Assembly (NCBI GenBank): GCA_934446095.1
Contig: CAKSDR010000030.1
Coordinates: 1-14,305 of the forward strand
Source: an uncultured Eubacteriales bacterium
GTDB taxonomy: Bacteria; Bacillota; Clostridia; Oscillospirales; CAG-382
Reading direction: 5' to 3'
Length of the DNA: 14,305 nt
In this document: in pieces, positions 9,601-14,305 of the stretch
Numbering within the stretch: the stretch's first letter is position 1
Layout of the letters: the number at the start of each line of letters is the position of its first letter
Position numbers and translations under genes: made by a program
The notes under the pieces: model-generated
Seen by the model: only the letters and a program-made list of their open reading frames with translations
What the model was told of the DNA's origin: nothing
The model's database searches: none

Positions 9601-11348
9601 AAAATAACCTCAAAAAATGCGTCCTTGTCAAATATTCCCTTGCCGCAGAAAGTACCGCTTGAAAATACGCTCTGGTATAAATCGAACGATGCCGAAGAAT
9701 ATATATCAAGCCCGCCTGCTCCGCACATCATTCTTGTAAAAGGATTGGAAAATGCGCACGTAAGTTCCGTCCCCATTTTCGGCTGCATCATCCCGTACCC
9801 TTCGGTTACAACCTTTCTTTTGCCGTCAATTACCGGCCTGTTTTTCGGATGAATCATCGCTCCCGTCATTTTAAGTATGCTGCCTATTGACAGGTTTGTA
9901 TCCTCGTCAAGAGTTATTATATATTTTATATCGGAAAGATCCTTTATGTCAGATACGCTTTCATATGAAAAATCGAAAGACGACGGCTTGTTTTTCAGAA
10001 GTTTAACAAGTTCTCCGACAGCTCCTCTCTTTCTTTCATACGCAAGAAAAGTTTTTTCGGACTTCGAATAACTTCTGTTTCTCAAAAAAAGATAAAAATT
10101 CTTTCCATACTTCATATTCAGCGCATTGATTCTGTCATCGGCATATTTTGTAATAACTGAATCGCTGCTTTTCGTTGCGCTGTCGCTGTCGCAAAGGTCG
10201 CATAAAACTCCAAAATACACATTTTCGCCGCCGCATGCATGAAATATTCTTTCAAGTTTGTCAAATATTAGTTTATCATGTTTTTCGGAACAGAGAAGCG
10301 TCGTTATAACGCATAAAGTCTTTGCATTGTCCGGAACTTTTCTTATATCCATTTTTAATACCGGCGGGACTTTTACAAATTTTGAAAAAACAAAATCCAA
10401 AAACAATTTTACGCTTTCCCATACCGGAAAAAGCACAATCGGGAAAAAATAGGAAAAGCCGGCTATAAGATACGATACACCTGCTGTCAGAAAAAACAGA
10501 AGAAAAAAATACAAGGTTCCGCTTTTCTTCTTTTCATCAAGATAAAAACCTATATGCTTTTTGCCGCTGTCGGTACAGTTTTGTGCTTTTTCCAGAATTT
10601 TCTTTGCATACTGCCTTTCCGGAATCTTTCCCTTTTTTGCACCGTATGCTATGAGATATCTGTAATACGCTTTTGTATCTTCGGTCATTTTGCCATACTC
10701 GCCCGACGGATCCGACAAAAGTATCTGTTCCATGGGACACAAGTCAATGCTTTTGTCAAAGCGATGTACCGCAACATAACGCAATGATGTAATAACACTT
10801 GAAAGGGAACGGCGCACAGCCTCGGGATCGAAAATACTCTTGCCGTCGAAAAATTCGCCGCATATATCCGCAGTATAAGAAATAAGTGCGCATTTTAAAA
10901 GCAGCGGAATTGAAAAAATATCGTTAAAACTCATGCTGTCACAGCTTTTTTCATCGCATGAACGCATAAAAACTTCCACAGATTCTTCGCATAAAGGTTC
11001 CTGTATGCGCTGTATATACTTTTTTGCCATAACGAAAAAACGCGGATTTTTTCCGTCGCTCTGCAATTTCTTCTGCAAACTTAAAGCCTTTAAAGCATTG
11101 TAATATTCTTCTGAAATAATGTAAAAATTGTCGCACAGCCACTCATAATACAAAGGCATCCCTCTGTCCCCGGCGCTTTTCTCGAGCCTTGACGCCTTGT
11201 TATACGCCTTTTTTATTTTTCCGTAATCAAATGCAAGCGTCTTTTTTAACTGCTTTGCGGAACTTCTTTTTACAAATGGAACCTCGTAAGATATCCCGTC
11301 GGAAATATTTTTGTAATTTTCTTTTGCAGATATTCTTATATTTTCCAT
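3684..11348 (-). CDS. Cyclic beta-1,2-glucan synthase (NdvB/ChvB/Cgs type: GT84, cyclisation domain, GH94)
   Basis: The giant 2554-residue membrane protein is predicted to build a beta-1,2-glucan from UDP-glucose, close it into a ring and trim chain length. Residues 1-275 are a soluble N-terminal region. Hydrophobic segments lie at about 279-322, 675-718, 743-768 and 797-840. Between the first two sits the glycosyltransferase: TLDEDTNLS with Asp481/Asp483, SHDILEGERLR (His596, Asp597, Glu600) and RNHRWIRGD (628-636). The cyclisation (glycoamylase-like, GH189-type) region spans about 875-1290: LPPDNIQLFP, RTSPTNIGLYL, WHGHLYNWYNT, SWTGTAFEYFMPP (Glu1084), EDD at 1154-1156, SHHMGMS near 1217. 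A diverged beta-sandwich follows (about 1290-1560, with RRPR at 1461-1464). The GH94-like part starts near LPFSHML (1784) and carries GFRDQLQD (2070-2077), HWWHN (2108-2112), GVRTKCSDD, DWCDG (2211-2215) and GKGESVWLG. Rhizobial relatives are about 2830-2870 residues, so this one is compact but unbroken. A GGGAGA ribosome binding site lies 7 bases before the ATG. No glucan exporter gene is adjacent. The class is near certain; the exact product is inferred. Confidence 0.93.
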   Translation of the reverse strand: MENIRISAKENYKNISDGISYEVPFVKRSSAKQLKKTLAFDYGKIKKAYNKASRLEKSAGDRGMPLYYEWLCDNFYIISEEYYNALKALSLQKKLQSDGKNPRFFVMAKKYIQRIQEPLCEESVEVFMRSCDEKSCDSMSFNDIFSIPLLLKCALISYTADICGEFFDGKSIFDPEAVRRSLSSVITSLRYVAVHRFDKSIDLCPMEQILLSDPSGEYGKMTEDTKAYYRYLIAYGAKKGKIPERQYAKKILEKAQNCTDSGKKHIGFYLDEKKKSGTLYFFLLFFLTAGVSYLIAGFSYFFPIVLFPVWESVKLFLDFVFSKFVKVPPVLKMDIRKVPDNAKTLCVITTLLCSEKHDKLIFDKLERIFHACGGENVYFGVLCDLCDSDSATKSSDSVITKYADDRINALNMKYGKNFYLFLRNRSYSKSEKTFLAYERKRGAVGELVKLLKNKPSSFDFSYESVSDIKDLSDIKYIITLDEDTNLSIGSILKMTGAMIHPKNRPVIDGKRKVVTEGYGMMQPKMGTELTCAFSNPFTRMMCGAGGLDIYSSASFDLYQSVFSSGTFCGKGIFDKDAFFEVILNNNSFPDDSILSHDILEGERLRTALICDMELTDSFPKNEISYLKRNHRWIRGDVQNLSFLKPVLKDRFSEKYKNNFSALSRFKIFDNVRRESVCVFSLALIILSCFCRFYFAYALMFAALMPYIIPFLLESISLLSRFDFKSAARRFFTKGVSAGIWQSFTRMLFLISMLAKSAFITLNAMLLSFTRMLFTKKHMLQWVTAAMSDSSGKGIFFFIQKNIFSAILGFVLFCFAPYGGQKVLGFMFFIIPLCAYFTSFDFSGKKTQIQDSTKKQLEKYACDIWKFFKDTVNESENHLPPDNIQLFPAYTTAHRTSPTNIGLYLTGVLCARDFRFINTAELYTRLYKTISVIETLPKWHGHLYNWYNTLSCRVLSPEYISSVDTGNFIACLITLKEGLSDYINEEVRLIELIKRIEKIIDNTDFECIYNRKRELFSIGVYFDENKNAKMSDGCYDLFMSEARTLSYIACSLRKVDIRHWQKLGRMLITSSGYIGLSSWTGTAFEYFMPPIFLPVYKGSLSYEAAGYAFLAQCERYAKNKVFGISESAYFSFDSNMNYAYKAFGIPKLGLKRGLEDDLVISPYSSYIAMCVNIRKPLLNLSKLSKLGMYGRYGFYEACDFTKSRTKDEYKIVKSYMSHHMGMSLASLDNACFGNLMQKRFMHDAKISCGYELLEEKIPVNAVIKKAAKTFTVQEKPQRNIYSEEKIYTDVFLDNPKMFSLSDGSLTALMSDCGHFSLMFKDIMPLQSSNELFFAGNNFSSFIKLSGEQYAQTPLCAKNDDLAYSFSASGGKFVSKEEKYTNGKKDFSAKTEFTISKCAFQSFRIKFSCVQNLQNAKSGFLEYCAVFYPQLCTKRDFDAHPSFSSLFIEAFWDDENKILFYKRRPRGSDKERVMAAAFFDMSREFSFDTRKQDVFNPKSHEKILGNIFSVPPQFSLGACIDPICVLKTHIPYTKNGFENELILSFADSIDNAREEILLQRNVSFEKCCEVQNEVTSQLLCACGVMPYMQNSAQTEMLSAVFFGKNQKYMPLANETCSVKTLWKYGISGDFPIFTFVLSSVFLCRVLENYLRIYRLLAMENIFCDFVILYSETEKYFRIAETKIFETIRKCGLAEYVNKKNGGIFMLERESVKDDTECILSFSRKITNIVSEKYAEQKKEGSVKYFPIVYTSGQKSEKNCPEDAFKVYGGYFFGQEFCVTKEDDIRLPFSHMLSGNNISSLVTQNSFGYTFLGNASEKRITFFKGDIADEFGGEIIYIEKNGKFYDAAACSCKTVFGKGYAEYFGNIDGLLYKITVFCAENLPYKMYKLKFAEKRKDNFKVYFSLYPIMGKSIDDGKNVKCFVKDKTVFFKNNLSETMSKKTGFAYGFCPGGEFGKISFDTKNVFLNCSSEEYDRIYIMFENKDECCFVFGGSEKFEVYEKVFEKTVNDKDGGFSDEKIFAGKFIPEIACSFKNKDDVTNSFEYMFNFFLPYQNAFSRFIGRSGFYQSGGAYGFRDQLQDALALMYSDRERARNHIYRCAFHQFEKGDVLHWWHNISENQQSVHRGVRTKCSDDCLFLPYAVSCYCEYTGDTLFLDKSIFYIKGPELSENETEKYFSPQKSDVRESLYFHSVRAVEYVLSRFGAHGIPLIGSCDWCDGFSNIGVGGKGESVWLGMFLKLVLDKFSRVCEIKKDINRAKTYRSIAKVLKKNIIDNCYDKDSGYFIRGFYDDGEKLGSADSEECKIDILPQCFSAISSVYDNISIAESSLLNAYSKLFDEEYKILKLFSPPFSDGKKNPGYVKGYVSGLRENGGQYTHAAIWGAYGYFCMASSEKKLGRINKASEFLRCGEQILLYSNPAFRCSFSCDKNIREAYFAEPYCIAADIYSNAENRGRAGWTQYTGAAGWYYRTMLEKFFGIFLSEIESEHAKIVFSKDTAYPFPERLDGSTVNIRIGKSEYKILYFISDSEMAEFDGKECSGFEIPVIPGKHEVKIYYRKI

Positions 11349-11496
11349 CTTCGCTTCTCCCTTTTTAAATTTGTTTTTTATTATTTTCCATGGTGCTCTG
11401 TTATTGAATTAATTGTTAGTATTTTCAAAAACTGCGGCAAATATTCACATTTTTATGTGTATTTTATACAAAATTAAATTTTTTTCTAAAAAACTC

Positions 11497-11524
11497 TTGC
11501 TTTTTCATAAAATCAGTGTATAAT
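11497..11524 (+). promoter_or_regulatory. Promoter of the amino-acid ABC transporter operon
   Basis: TTGCTT (11497-11502) and a perfect TATAAT (11519-11524) are 16 bases apart, predicting transcription from about 11531 and a leader of roughly 60 bases. It lies in the 244-base gap between the divergent glucan synthase and transporter genes. I found no equally convincing sigma-A-type promoter on the other strand for the glucan synthase; the best -35-like TTG hexamers there lack a good -10. Confidence 0.65.
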
Positions 11525-11557
11525 GATTACATAATCACTTCACCGAACTAAAGTGAT
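11524..11557 (+). promoter_or_regulatory. Inverted repeats at the transcription start/leader of the transporter operon (possible operator or leader hairpin)
   Basis: ATCACTT (11534-11540) and AAGTGAT (11551-11557) form a perfect 7-base inverted repeat around a 10-base loop, starting about 3 bases after the predicted transcription start. A second, overlapping repeat pairs TGATT (11524-11528) with AATCA (11533-11537), which begins inside the -10 box. The position suits a repressor site or a short mRNA 5' hairpin. No T-run follows, so it is not a terminator. Confidence 0.4.
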
Positions 11558-11592
11558 AAATTGATAAAATACAAATACGGAGGAACAAAATA

Positions 11593-12438
11593 ATGAAAAA
11601 AATCATCAGTATACTGCTTGTTCTTATTATGGCAGCAAGCATATTCACACTTTGCTCATGCACAAAAAGCCCAGACGACGGCGAACAAGACACAGACATA
11701 AAGAACAACGAAGTTACAGACGACCTTGCCTACATAAAGGGCAACGGAAAGTTGGTTATAGGCTACACTTTATACAATCCGATGAACTACGAAGATGAAA
11801 ACGGAGAGTTTGTAGGATTTGATACCGAGTTTGCGAAAGCGGTATGCGAAAAACTCGGCGTTACCCCTGAATTTGTGCTCATCAACTGGGACACAAAAGA
11901 AATTGAACTTAATGCAAAATCAATAGACTGCATCTGGAACGGATTTACAATCACAGACGAAAGAAAAGAAAATCTCAGTTTCTCGGTTCCCTACATTGAA
12001 AACAAGCAAGTCGTAATAATAAAATCGGCAGATGCTGAAAAATATACCGATACTGCTTCTCTTGCGAGTGCAAATCTCGTCGCTGAAGTTTCATCGGCAG
12101 GCGAAGATGCAATTGCAGCAGACGACAACCTTAAAAATGCGTCATATACAGCCGTTCAAAAACAAACCGACGCTCTTCTCGAAGTAAAATCCGGCACTGC
12201 AGACGCCGCAGTTCTCGACTATACGCTTGCAAGCGCAATGGTAGGTGAAAACACAAGTTATTCCGACCTTCAGATTATCGACGGCCTTGATCTTTGCGTT
12301 GAAGATTACGGAATCGGTTTCCGCAAAGGTTCAAATGCAGTTGAAGAAGTAAACAAAGCAATTGAAGAACTCAAAAAAGACGGAACACTCGAAAAGATTG
12401 CCGAAAAATATGACCTTCAGGCAATTTTATTAAAATAA
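11593..12438 (+). CDS. Amino-acid ABC transporter substrate-binding lipoprotein (SBP_bac_3 family)
   Basis: The 281-residue extracellular receptor of a polar amino-acid importer. It starts with a lipoprotein signal peptide: MKK, a hydrophobic stretch to about residue 20, and the lipobox L20-C21-S22-C23, with Cys23 as the lipidated residue. A short acidic, flexible linker follows (to about residue 45). The binding fold spans about 47-277, with GKLVIGYTLYNPM, GEFVGFDTEFAKAV (71-84), IDCIWNGFTITDERKENLSFSVPY (Arg124 is the usual ligand-carboxylate contact), AVLDYTLA (Asp209) and EDYGIGFRKGS. These are typical of the GlnH/FliY/HisJ-type family. The amino acid bound cannot be told from sequence alone. 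GGAGGA (11579-11584) precedes the ATG by about 9 bases. It heads an operon with a permease and ATPase and is separated from the permease by a strong hairpin, which may allow more binding protein than permease to be made. Lgt, encoded in the same window, would lipidate it. Confidence 0.93.
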   Translation: MKKIISILLVLIMAASIFTLCSCTKSPDDGEQDTDIKNNEVTDDLAYIKGNGKLVIGYTLYNPMNYEDENGEFVGFDTEFAKAVCEKLGVTPEFVLINWDTKEIELNAKSIDCIWNGFTITDERKENLSFSVPYIENKQVVIIKSADAEKYTDTASLASANLVAEVSSAGEDAIAADDNLKNASYTAVQKQTDALLEVKSGTADAAVLDYTLASAMVGENTSYSDLQIIDGLDLCVEDYGIGFRKGSNAVEEVNKAIEELKKDGTLEKIAEKYDLQAILLK

Positions 12439-12462
12439 TTATTTAAAGCGATTCTCCTTTGT

Positions 12463-12503
12463 CAGCGGCAGAAGACCTCTTCTGCCGCTGCAGCGTGCTT
12501 TTT
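12463..12503 (+). terminator. Intra-operon hairpin between binding-protein and permease genes (attenuator or mRNA-stabilising stem)
   Basis: Bases 12463-12475 (CAGCGGCAGAAGA) and 12478-12490 are perfect reverse complements, giving a GC-rich 13-base stem with only 2 bases between the arms; physically this would be about 11-12 pairs with a small loop. A short T-run (12499-12503) begins 8 bases after the stem, too far and too short for an efficient intrinsic terminator. A partial terminator or a 3'-end protecting stem for the binding-protein message is more likely. The permease ribosome binding site (AAAGGG, 12506-12511) follows directly. Confidence 0.7.
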
Positions 12504-12517
12504 AGAAAGGGAAAAAA

Positions 12518-13234
12518 ATGAGTCTTGCACAAGTCACTTTGTCATTGTTATCGGGTTTTAAGATTACCCTTTTAATATTTTTTATAACGCTTGCATTATC
12601 TTTACCGCTAGGTCTTCTTATAACATTCGGTTCCATGAGCAAGTTTTCTCCGCTGAAATATATTGTAAAAGCCTTTGTATGGATAATCCGCGGAACTCCG
12701 CTTATGCTGCAGGTAATAGTAGTATTTTACGTTCCGGGACTTTTATTCCGGCACATAGAAAAAACTTACAGCGAGATACCTTTTCCGCTGTGGCTTACAT
12801 ATTTGCAGTCGTTTGCCGCATGGATAGCAAAAAAAAGAGTAGGAGCCGTAATTGTTGCTTTCGTAGTAAATTATTCCGCATATTTTTCTGAAATATACAG
12901 AGGCGGAATCGAAAGCATTCCAAAAGGTCAGTACGAAGCCGGACAGGTTCTCGGCATGACAAAATCCCAGATTTTTCAAAAAGTAATTCTCATGCAGGTT
13001 ATAAAAAGGGTTATTCCCCCTATGGGAAACGAAATAATCACCCTTGTAAAGGATACATCGCTTGCAAGAATAATCGCTGTTCCGGAAATCATTATGGCGG
13101 CGCAGAACTTTGCTTCCTCTAAAGCGCTTATATGGCCTCTGTTTTACACCGGAGTATTTTACCTATTATTCAACGGAATCTTAACAATACTATTTGGCAG
13201 GATAGAAAAGAAAATGAATTACTACAGCGCTTAA
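12518..13234 (+). CDS. Amino-acid ABC transporter permease (HisM/GlnP family)
   Basis: The 238-residue integral membrane subunit of the importer. Hydrophobic segments lie at about 13-38, 52-75, 91-104, 109-126, 185-198 and 205-228. The cytoplasmic EAA loop that contacts the ATPase is clear: EAGQVLGMTKSQIF at about 140-153, followed by QKVILMQVIKRVIPPMGNEIITLVKDTSL, as in the polar amino-acid permeases. The family pattern IRGTPLMLQ is present at about 57-65, as is the segment NYSAYFSEIYRGGIESIP at 118-135. The length is slightly above the usual 215-230 because of an extra loop at about 78-105 (EKTYSEIPFPLW). It starts at an ATG 7 bases after AAAGGG. It ends 16 bases before the ATPase gene. It most likely acts as a homodimer because only one permease gene is present. 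Confidence 0.94.
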   Translation: MSLAQVTLSLLSGFKITLLIFFITLALSLPLGLLITFGSMSKFSPLKYIVKAFVWIIRGTPLMLQVIVVFYVPGLLFRHIEKTYSEIPFPLWLTYLQSFAAWIAKKRVGAVIVAFVVNYSAYFSEIYRGGIESIPKGQYEAGQVLGMTKSQIFQKVILMQVIKRVIPPMGNEIITLVKDTSLARIIAVPEIIMAAQNFASSKALIWPLFYTGVFYLLFNGILTILFGRIEKKMNYYSA

Positions 13235-13250
13235 TGAAAAGAGGAGAAAA

Positions 13251-14024
13251 ATGCCAATACTTGAAGTAAAAAACTTATATAAAAGTTTCGGAAAAACAAA
13301 AGTTCTCGAAAATATAAACTTCTCTGTCGAACGCGGTGACGTTGTTTCCGTCATAGGTTCTTCCGGAAACGGAAAAACCACTCTTCTGAGATGCCTTAAT
13401 TTTCTTGAAACGCCCGAGAAAGGTCAGATTATTGTCGATAACGACGTAATTTTTGACGCAGACAGCAATATTAAAATAAAAGAGAAAGATTTGAGAAAAA
13501 ACAGGCTGCGTTTCGGTCTTGTTTTTCAGAATTTTAATCTTTTTCCTCAGTACACTGCACTTGAAAATGTAAGTCTTGCAATGAACCTCTTGGCAAAAGA
13601 CGGGCTTAAAAGTTTCGACGGCAGAATTCGGGATATCGCTTACGATTACTTGAAAAAAGTCGGACTTGCCGAAAAGTGCGATTTTTATCCCTGCGAACTT
13701 TCGGGCGGTCAGCAGCAAAGAGTGGCAATAGCAAGGGCTCTCGCCTTAAATCCCGACATTTTATTTTTCGACGAACCCACAAGCGCTCTTGACCCCGAAC
13801 TTACTGTAGAGGTGCTCTCAACATTAAAATCTCTTGCAAAATCAAAAATCACAATGATGATTGTCACTCATGAAATGATGTTTGCGCATGATGTATCAAG
13901 CAAAATTATGTTTATGGACAAAGGTACGATTCTTGAAGAAGGTTCTCCGGAACAGATATTTAAAAATCCTCGCAACGAAAGAACAAAGGAATTTTTGCAA
14001 AGTATTTTAAACAATAATTACTGA
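13251..14024 (+). CDS. Amino-acid ABC transporter ATP-binding protein (GlnQ/HisP family)
   Basis: The 257-residue cytoplasmic ATPase that powers the importer. All nucleotide-binding elements are visible: Walker A GSSGNGKTT at 36-44 (Asn40 and Thr43 where GSGKS is common), the Q-loop VFQNFNLFP with Gln93, the signature LSGGQQQRVAIARAL at 150-164, Walker B LFFDEPTSALDPE at 171-183 with Asp174 and Glu175, and the switch histidine in VTHEM (His207). FNLFPQYTALENV is typical of the polar amino-acid subgroup. Length and motif spacing are normal and the gene looks intact. An AGAGGAG ribosome binding site precedes the ATG, and the gap to the permease gene is 16 bases, so translation is probably close-coupled. 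A strong terminator follows at once, closing the operon. One slightly longer, charged insertion near residues 70-85 (DADSNIKIKEKDLRKN) precedes the Q-loop, as is common in this subgroup. Confidence 0.96.
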   Translation: MPILEVKNLYKSFGKTKVLENINFSVERGDVVSVIGSSGNGKTTLLRCLNFLETPEKGQIIVDNDVIFDADSNIKIKEKDLRKNRLRFGLVFQNFNLFPQYTALENVSLAMNLLAKDGLKSFDGRIRDIAYDYLKKVGLAEKCDFYPCELSGGQQQRVAIARALALNPDILFFDEPTSALDPELTVEVLSTLKSLAKSKITMMIVTHEMMFAHDVSSKIMFMDKGTILEEGSPEQIFKNPRNERTKEFLQSILNNNY

Positions 14025-14028
14025 ATAT

Positions 14029-14058
14029 AAAATCCTCCCCATTTTGGGGAGGATTTTT
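14029..14058 (+). terminator. Intrinsic terminator of the amino-acid transporter operon
   Basis: AAAATCCTCCCC (14029-14040), a 5-base loop ATTTT, then GGGGAGGATTTT (14046-14057) give a perfect 12-base inverted repeat. Its core is GC-rich and it ends in TTTTT (14054-14058). It begins 4 bases after the ATPase stop codon. Confidence 0.92.
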
Positions 14059-14116
14059 GCAATACTGCAGTCTTTAATAAAATTTTCTCGATACCAAGAA
14101 AAATTTATCTACCCTA

Positions 14117-14145
14117 TTGACAAATCAGAAAAATGAATTTATAAT
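14117..14145 (+). promoter_or_regulatory. Consensus promoter of the TetR-family gene
   Basis: TTGACA (14117-14122) and TATAAT (14140-14145) are both perfect consensus hexamers with an ideal 17-base spacer, so this should be a strong sigma-A-type promoter. The predicted start is at about 14152, in the centre of the adjoining palindrome. The leader would be about 34 bases. Confidence 0.85.
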
Positions 14146-14160
14146 ATAACAGTGTTATAT
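14144..14160 (+). promoter_or_regulatory. Palindromic operator, probably for the adjacent TetR-family repressor
   Basis: ATATAACA G TGTTATAT is a perfect 17-base palindrome with 8-base arms around one central base. It overlaps the last two bases of the -10 box and the predicted transcription start, exactly where a repressor would block RNA polymerase. TetR-family proteins bind such short dyads as dimers and often control their own gene, so self-repression is the simplest reading. Binding itself is inferred. Confidence 0.7.
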
Positions 14161-14185
14161 GATGTTGTTGTATTTGGAGGCAAAA

Positions 14186-14305
14186 ATGAGCGAATCCGAA
14201 AAAGGAACACTTGAAAATATTCATACCGCCGCCAAAAAAGAATTTTTGGAAAAAGGGTTTAAATCAGCGTCACTCCGCAGTATCGTAAAAACGGCAGGTG
14301 TTACC
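14186..14305 (+). CDS. TetR/AcrR-family transcriptional regulator (N-terminal fragment)
   Basis: Only the first 40 codons are in the window; the gene runs off the right edge. The visible part is the start of a TetR-type DNA-binding domain: helix 1 NIHTAAKKEFLEKGF (11-25), then KSASLRSIVKTAGVT (26-40). This follows the family pattern of a first helix ending in F-E-GF, then T-I---AGVS. TetR-family proteins are cytoplasmic dimeric repressors, released from DNA by a small ligand that binds the C-terminal domain, which is not visible here. The ATG is preceded by TTGGAGG (14174-14180), a strong ribosome binding site. A consensus promoter overlapped by a perfect palindrome lies directly upstream, suggesting self-control. 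What else it controls (often a transporter encoded next door) would lie beyond the window. Confidence 0.85.
   Translation, partial: MSESEKGTLENIHTAAKKEFLEKGFKSASLRSIVKTAGVT

Noticed and set aside
11419..11434. A CodY-box-like stretch (GTATTTTCAAAAACT) in the divergent intergenic region.
   Set aside because: It has about five mismatches to the 15-base CodY consensus in a very AT-rich region, so it is no better than chance.
11446..11459. CACAT-TTTT-ATGTG small inverted repeat in the intergenic region.
   Set aside because: Five AT-rich pairs with no T-run and no link to a promoter element; expected by chance in such sequence.
11349..11592. Possible riboswitch or T-box leader between the divergent genes.
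   Set aside because: No conserved T-box, SAM, lysine or glycine riboswitch core is visible, and the predicted leader of about 60 bases is too short for one plus an expression platform.
13275..13718. A 147-codon open frame on the minus strand opposite the ABC transporter ATPase gene.
   Set aside because: It is the antisense of the conserved Walker A to signature region and has no domain of its own.
11593..14024. The transporter as an importer or exporter of cyclic glucan, given its neighbour.
   Set aside because: The binding protein, permease EAA loop and ATPase all match the polar amino-acid importer family, not sugar importers or the NdvA-type fused exporter, and the operon is divergent from the synthase gene.

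Overview
The window looks like a moderately AT-rich chromosome segment from an anaerobic Firmicute, most likely a member of the Clostridia. This is inferred from AGGAGG-type ribosome binding sites, many A/T-ending codons, a YmfF/YmfH-type M16 protein pair beside lgt, a lipoprotein-type amino-acid binding protein, and many cysteines in a protein expected to act in or at the cytoplasm. I cannot name a genus or species. No mobile element, integrase, tRNA, rRNA or CRISPR array is visible.

Left part, minus strand (1-3608): a tight run reading right to left. It holds a catalytically dead M16-like protein (YmfF type), an M16 metalloprotease with an intact HFLEH zinc site (YmfH type), prolipoprotein diacylglyceryl transferase (lgt), and the start of folD, which runs off the left edge. 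The genes overlap by 4 bases or are separated by about 5 to 20 bases, so they are probably one operon.

Centre, minus strand (3684-11348): one giant gene for a 2554-residue cyclic beta-1,2-glucan synthase of the NdvB/ChvB/Cgs class. It carries a membrane glycosyltransferase (GT84) region, a glycoamylase-like (GH189-type) cyclisation region and a C-terminal GH94 phosphorylase-like region. It covers more than half of the window and is the most distinctive feature. No cyclic-glucan exporter is visible beside it. I see no terminator in the 75 bases between it and the M16 genes, so read-through into them is possible.

Right part, plus strand (11593-14024): a divergent operon for a polar amino-acid ABC importer. 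It encodes a lipoprotein substrate-binding protein, a permease and an ATPase, with a clear promoter, a perfect 13-bp hairpin between the first two genes and a strong intrinsic terminator at the end. The binding protein has a lipobox, so it is an expected client of the Lgt encoded in the same window.

Right edge (14117-14305): a consensus sigma-A-type promoter overlapped by a perfect 17-base palindrome, followed by the first 40 codons of a TetR-family regulator. This is the usual layout of a self-repressed regulator.

I did not find a clearly undescribed system. The points most worth checking are the clostridial glucan synthase with its altered GH94 motif, the active/inactive M16 pair joined to lgt, and the three regulatory inverted repeats.
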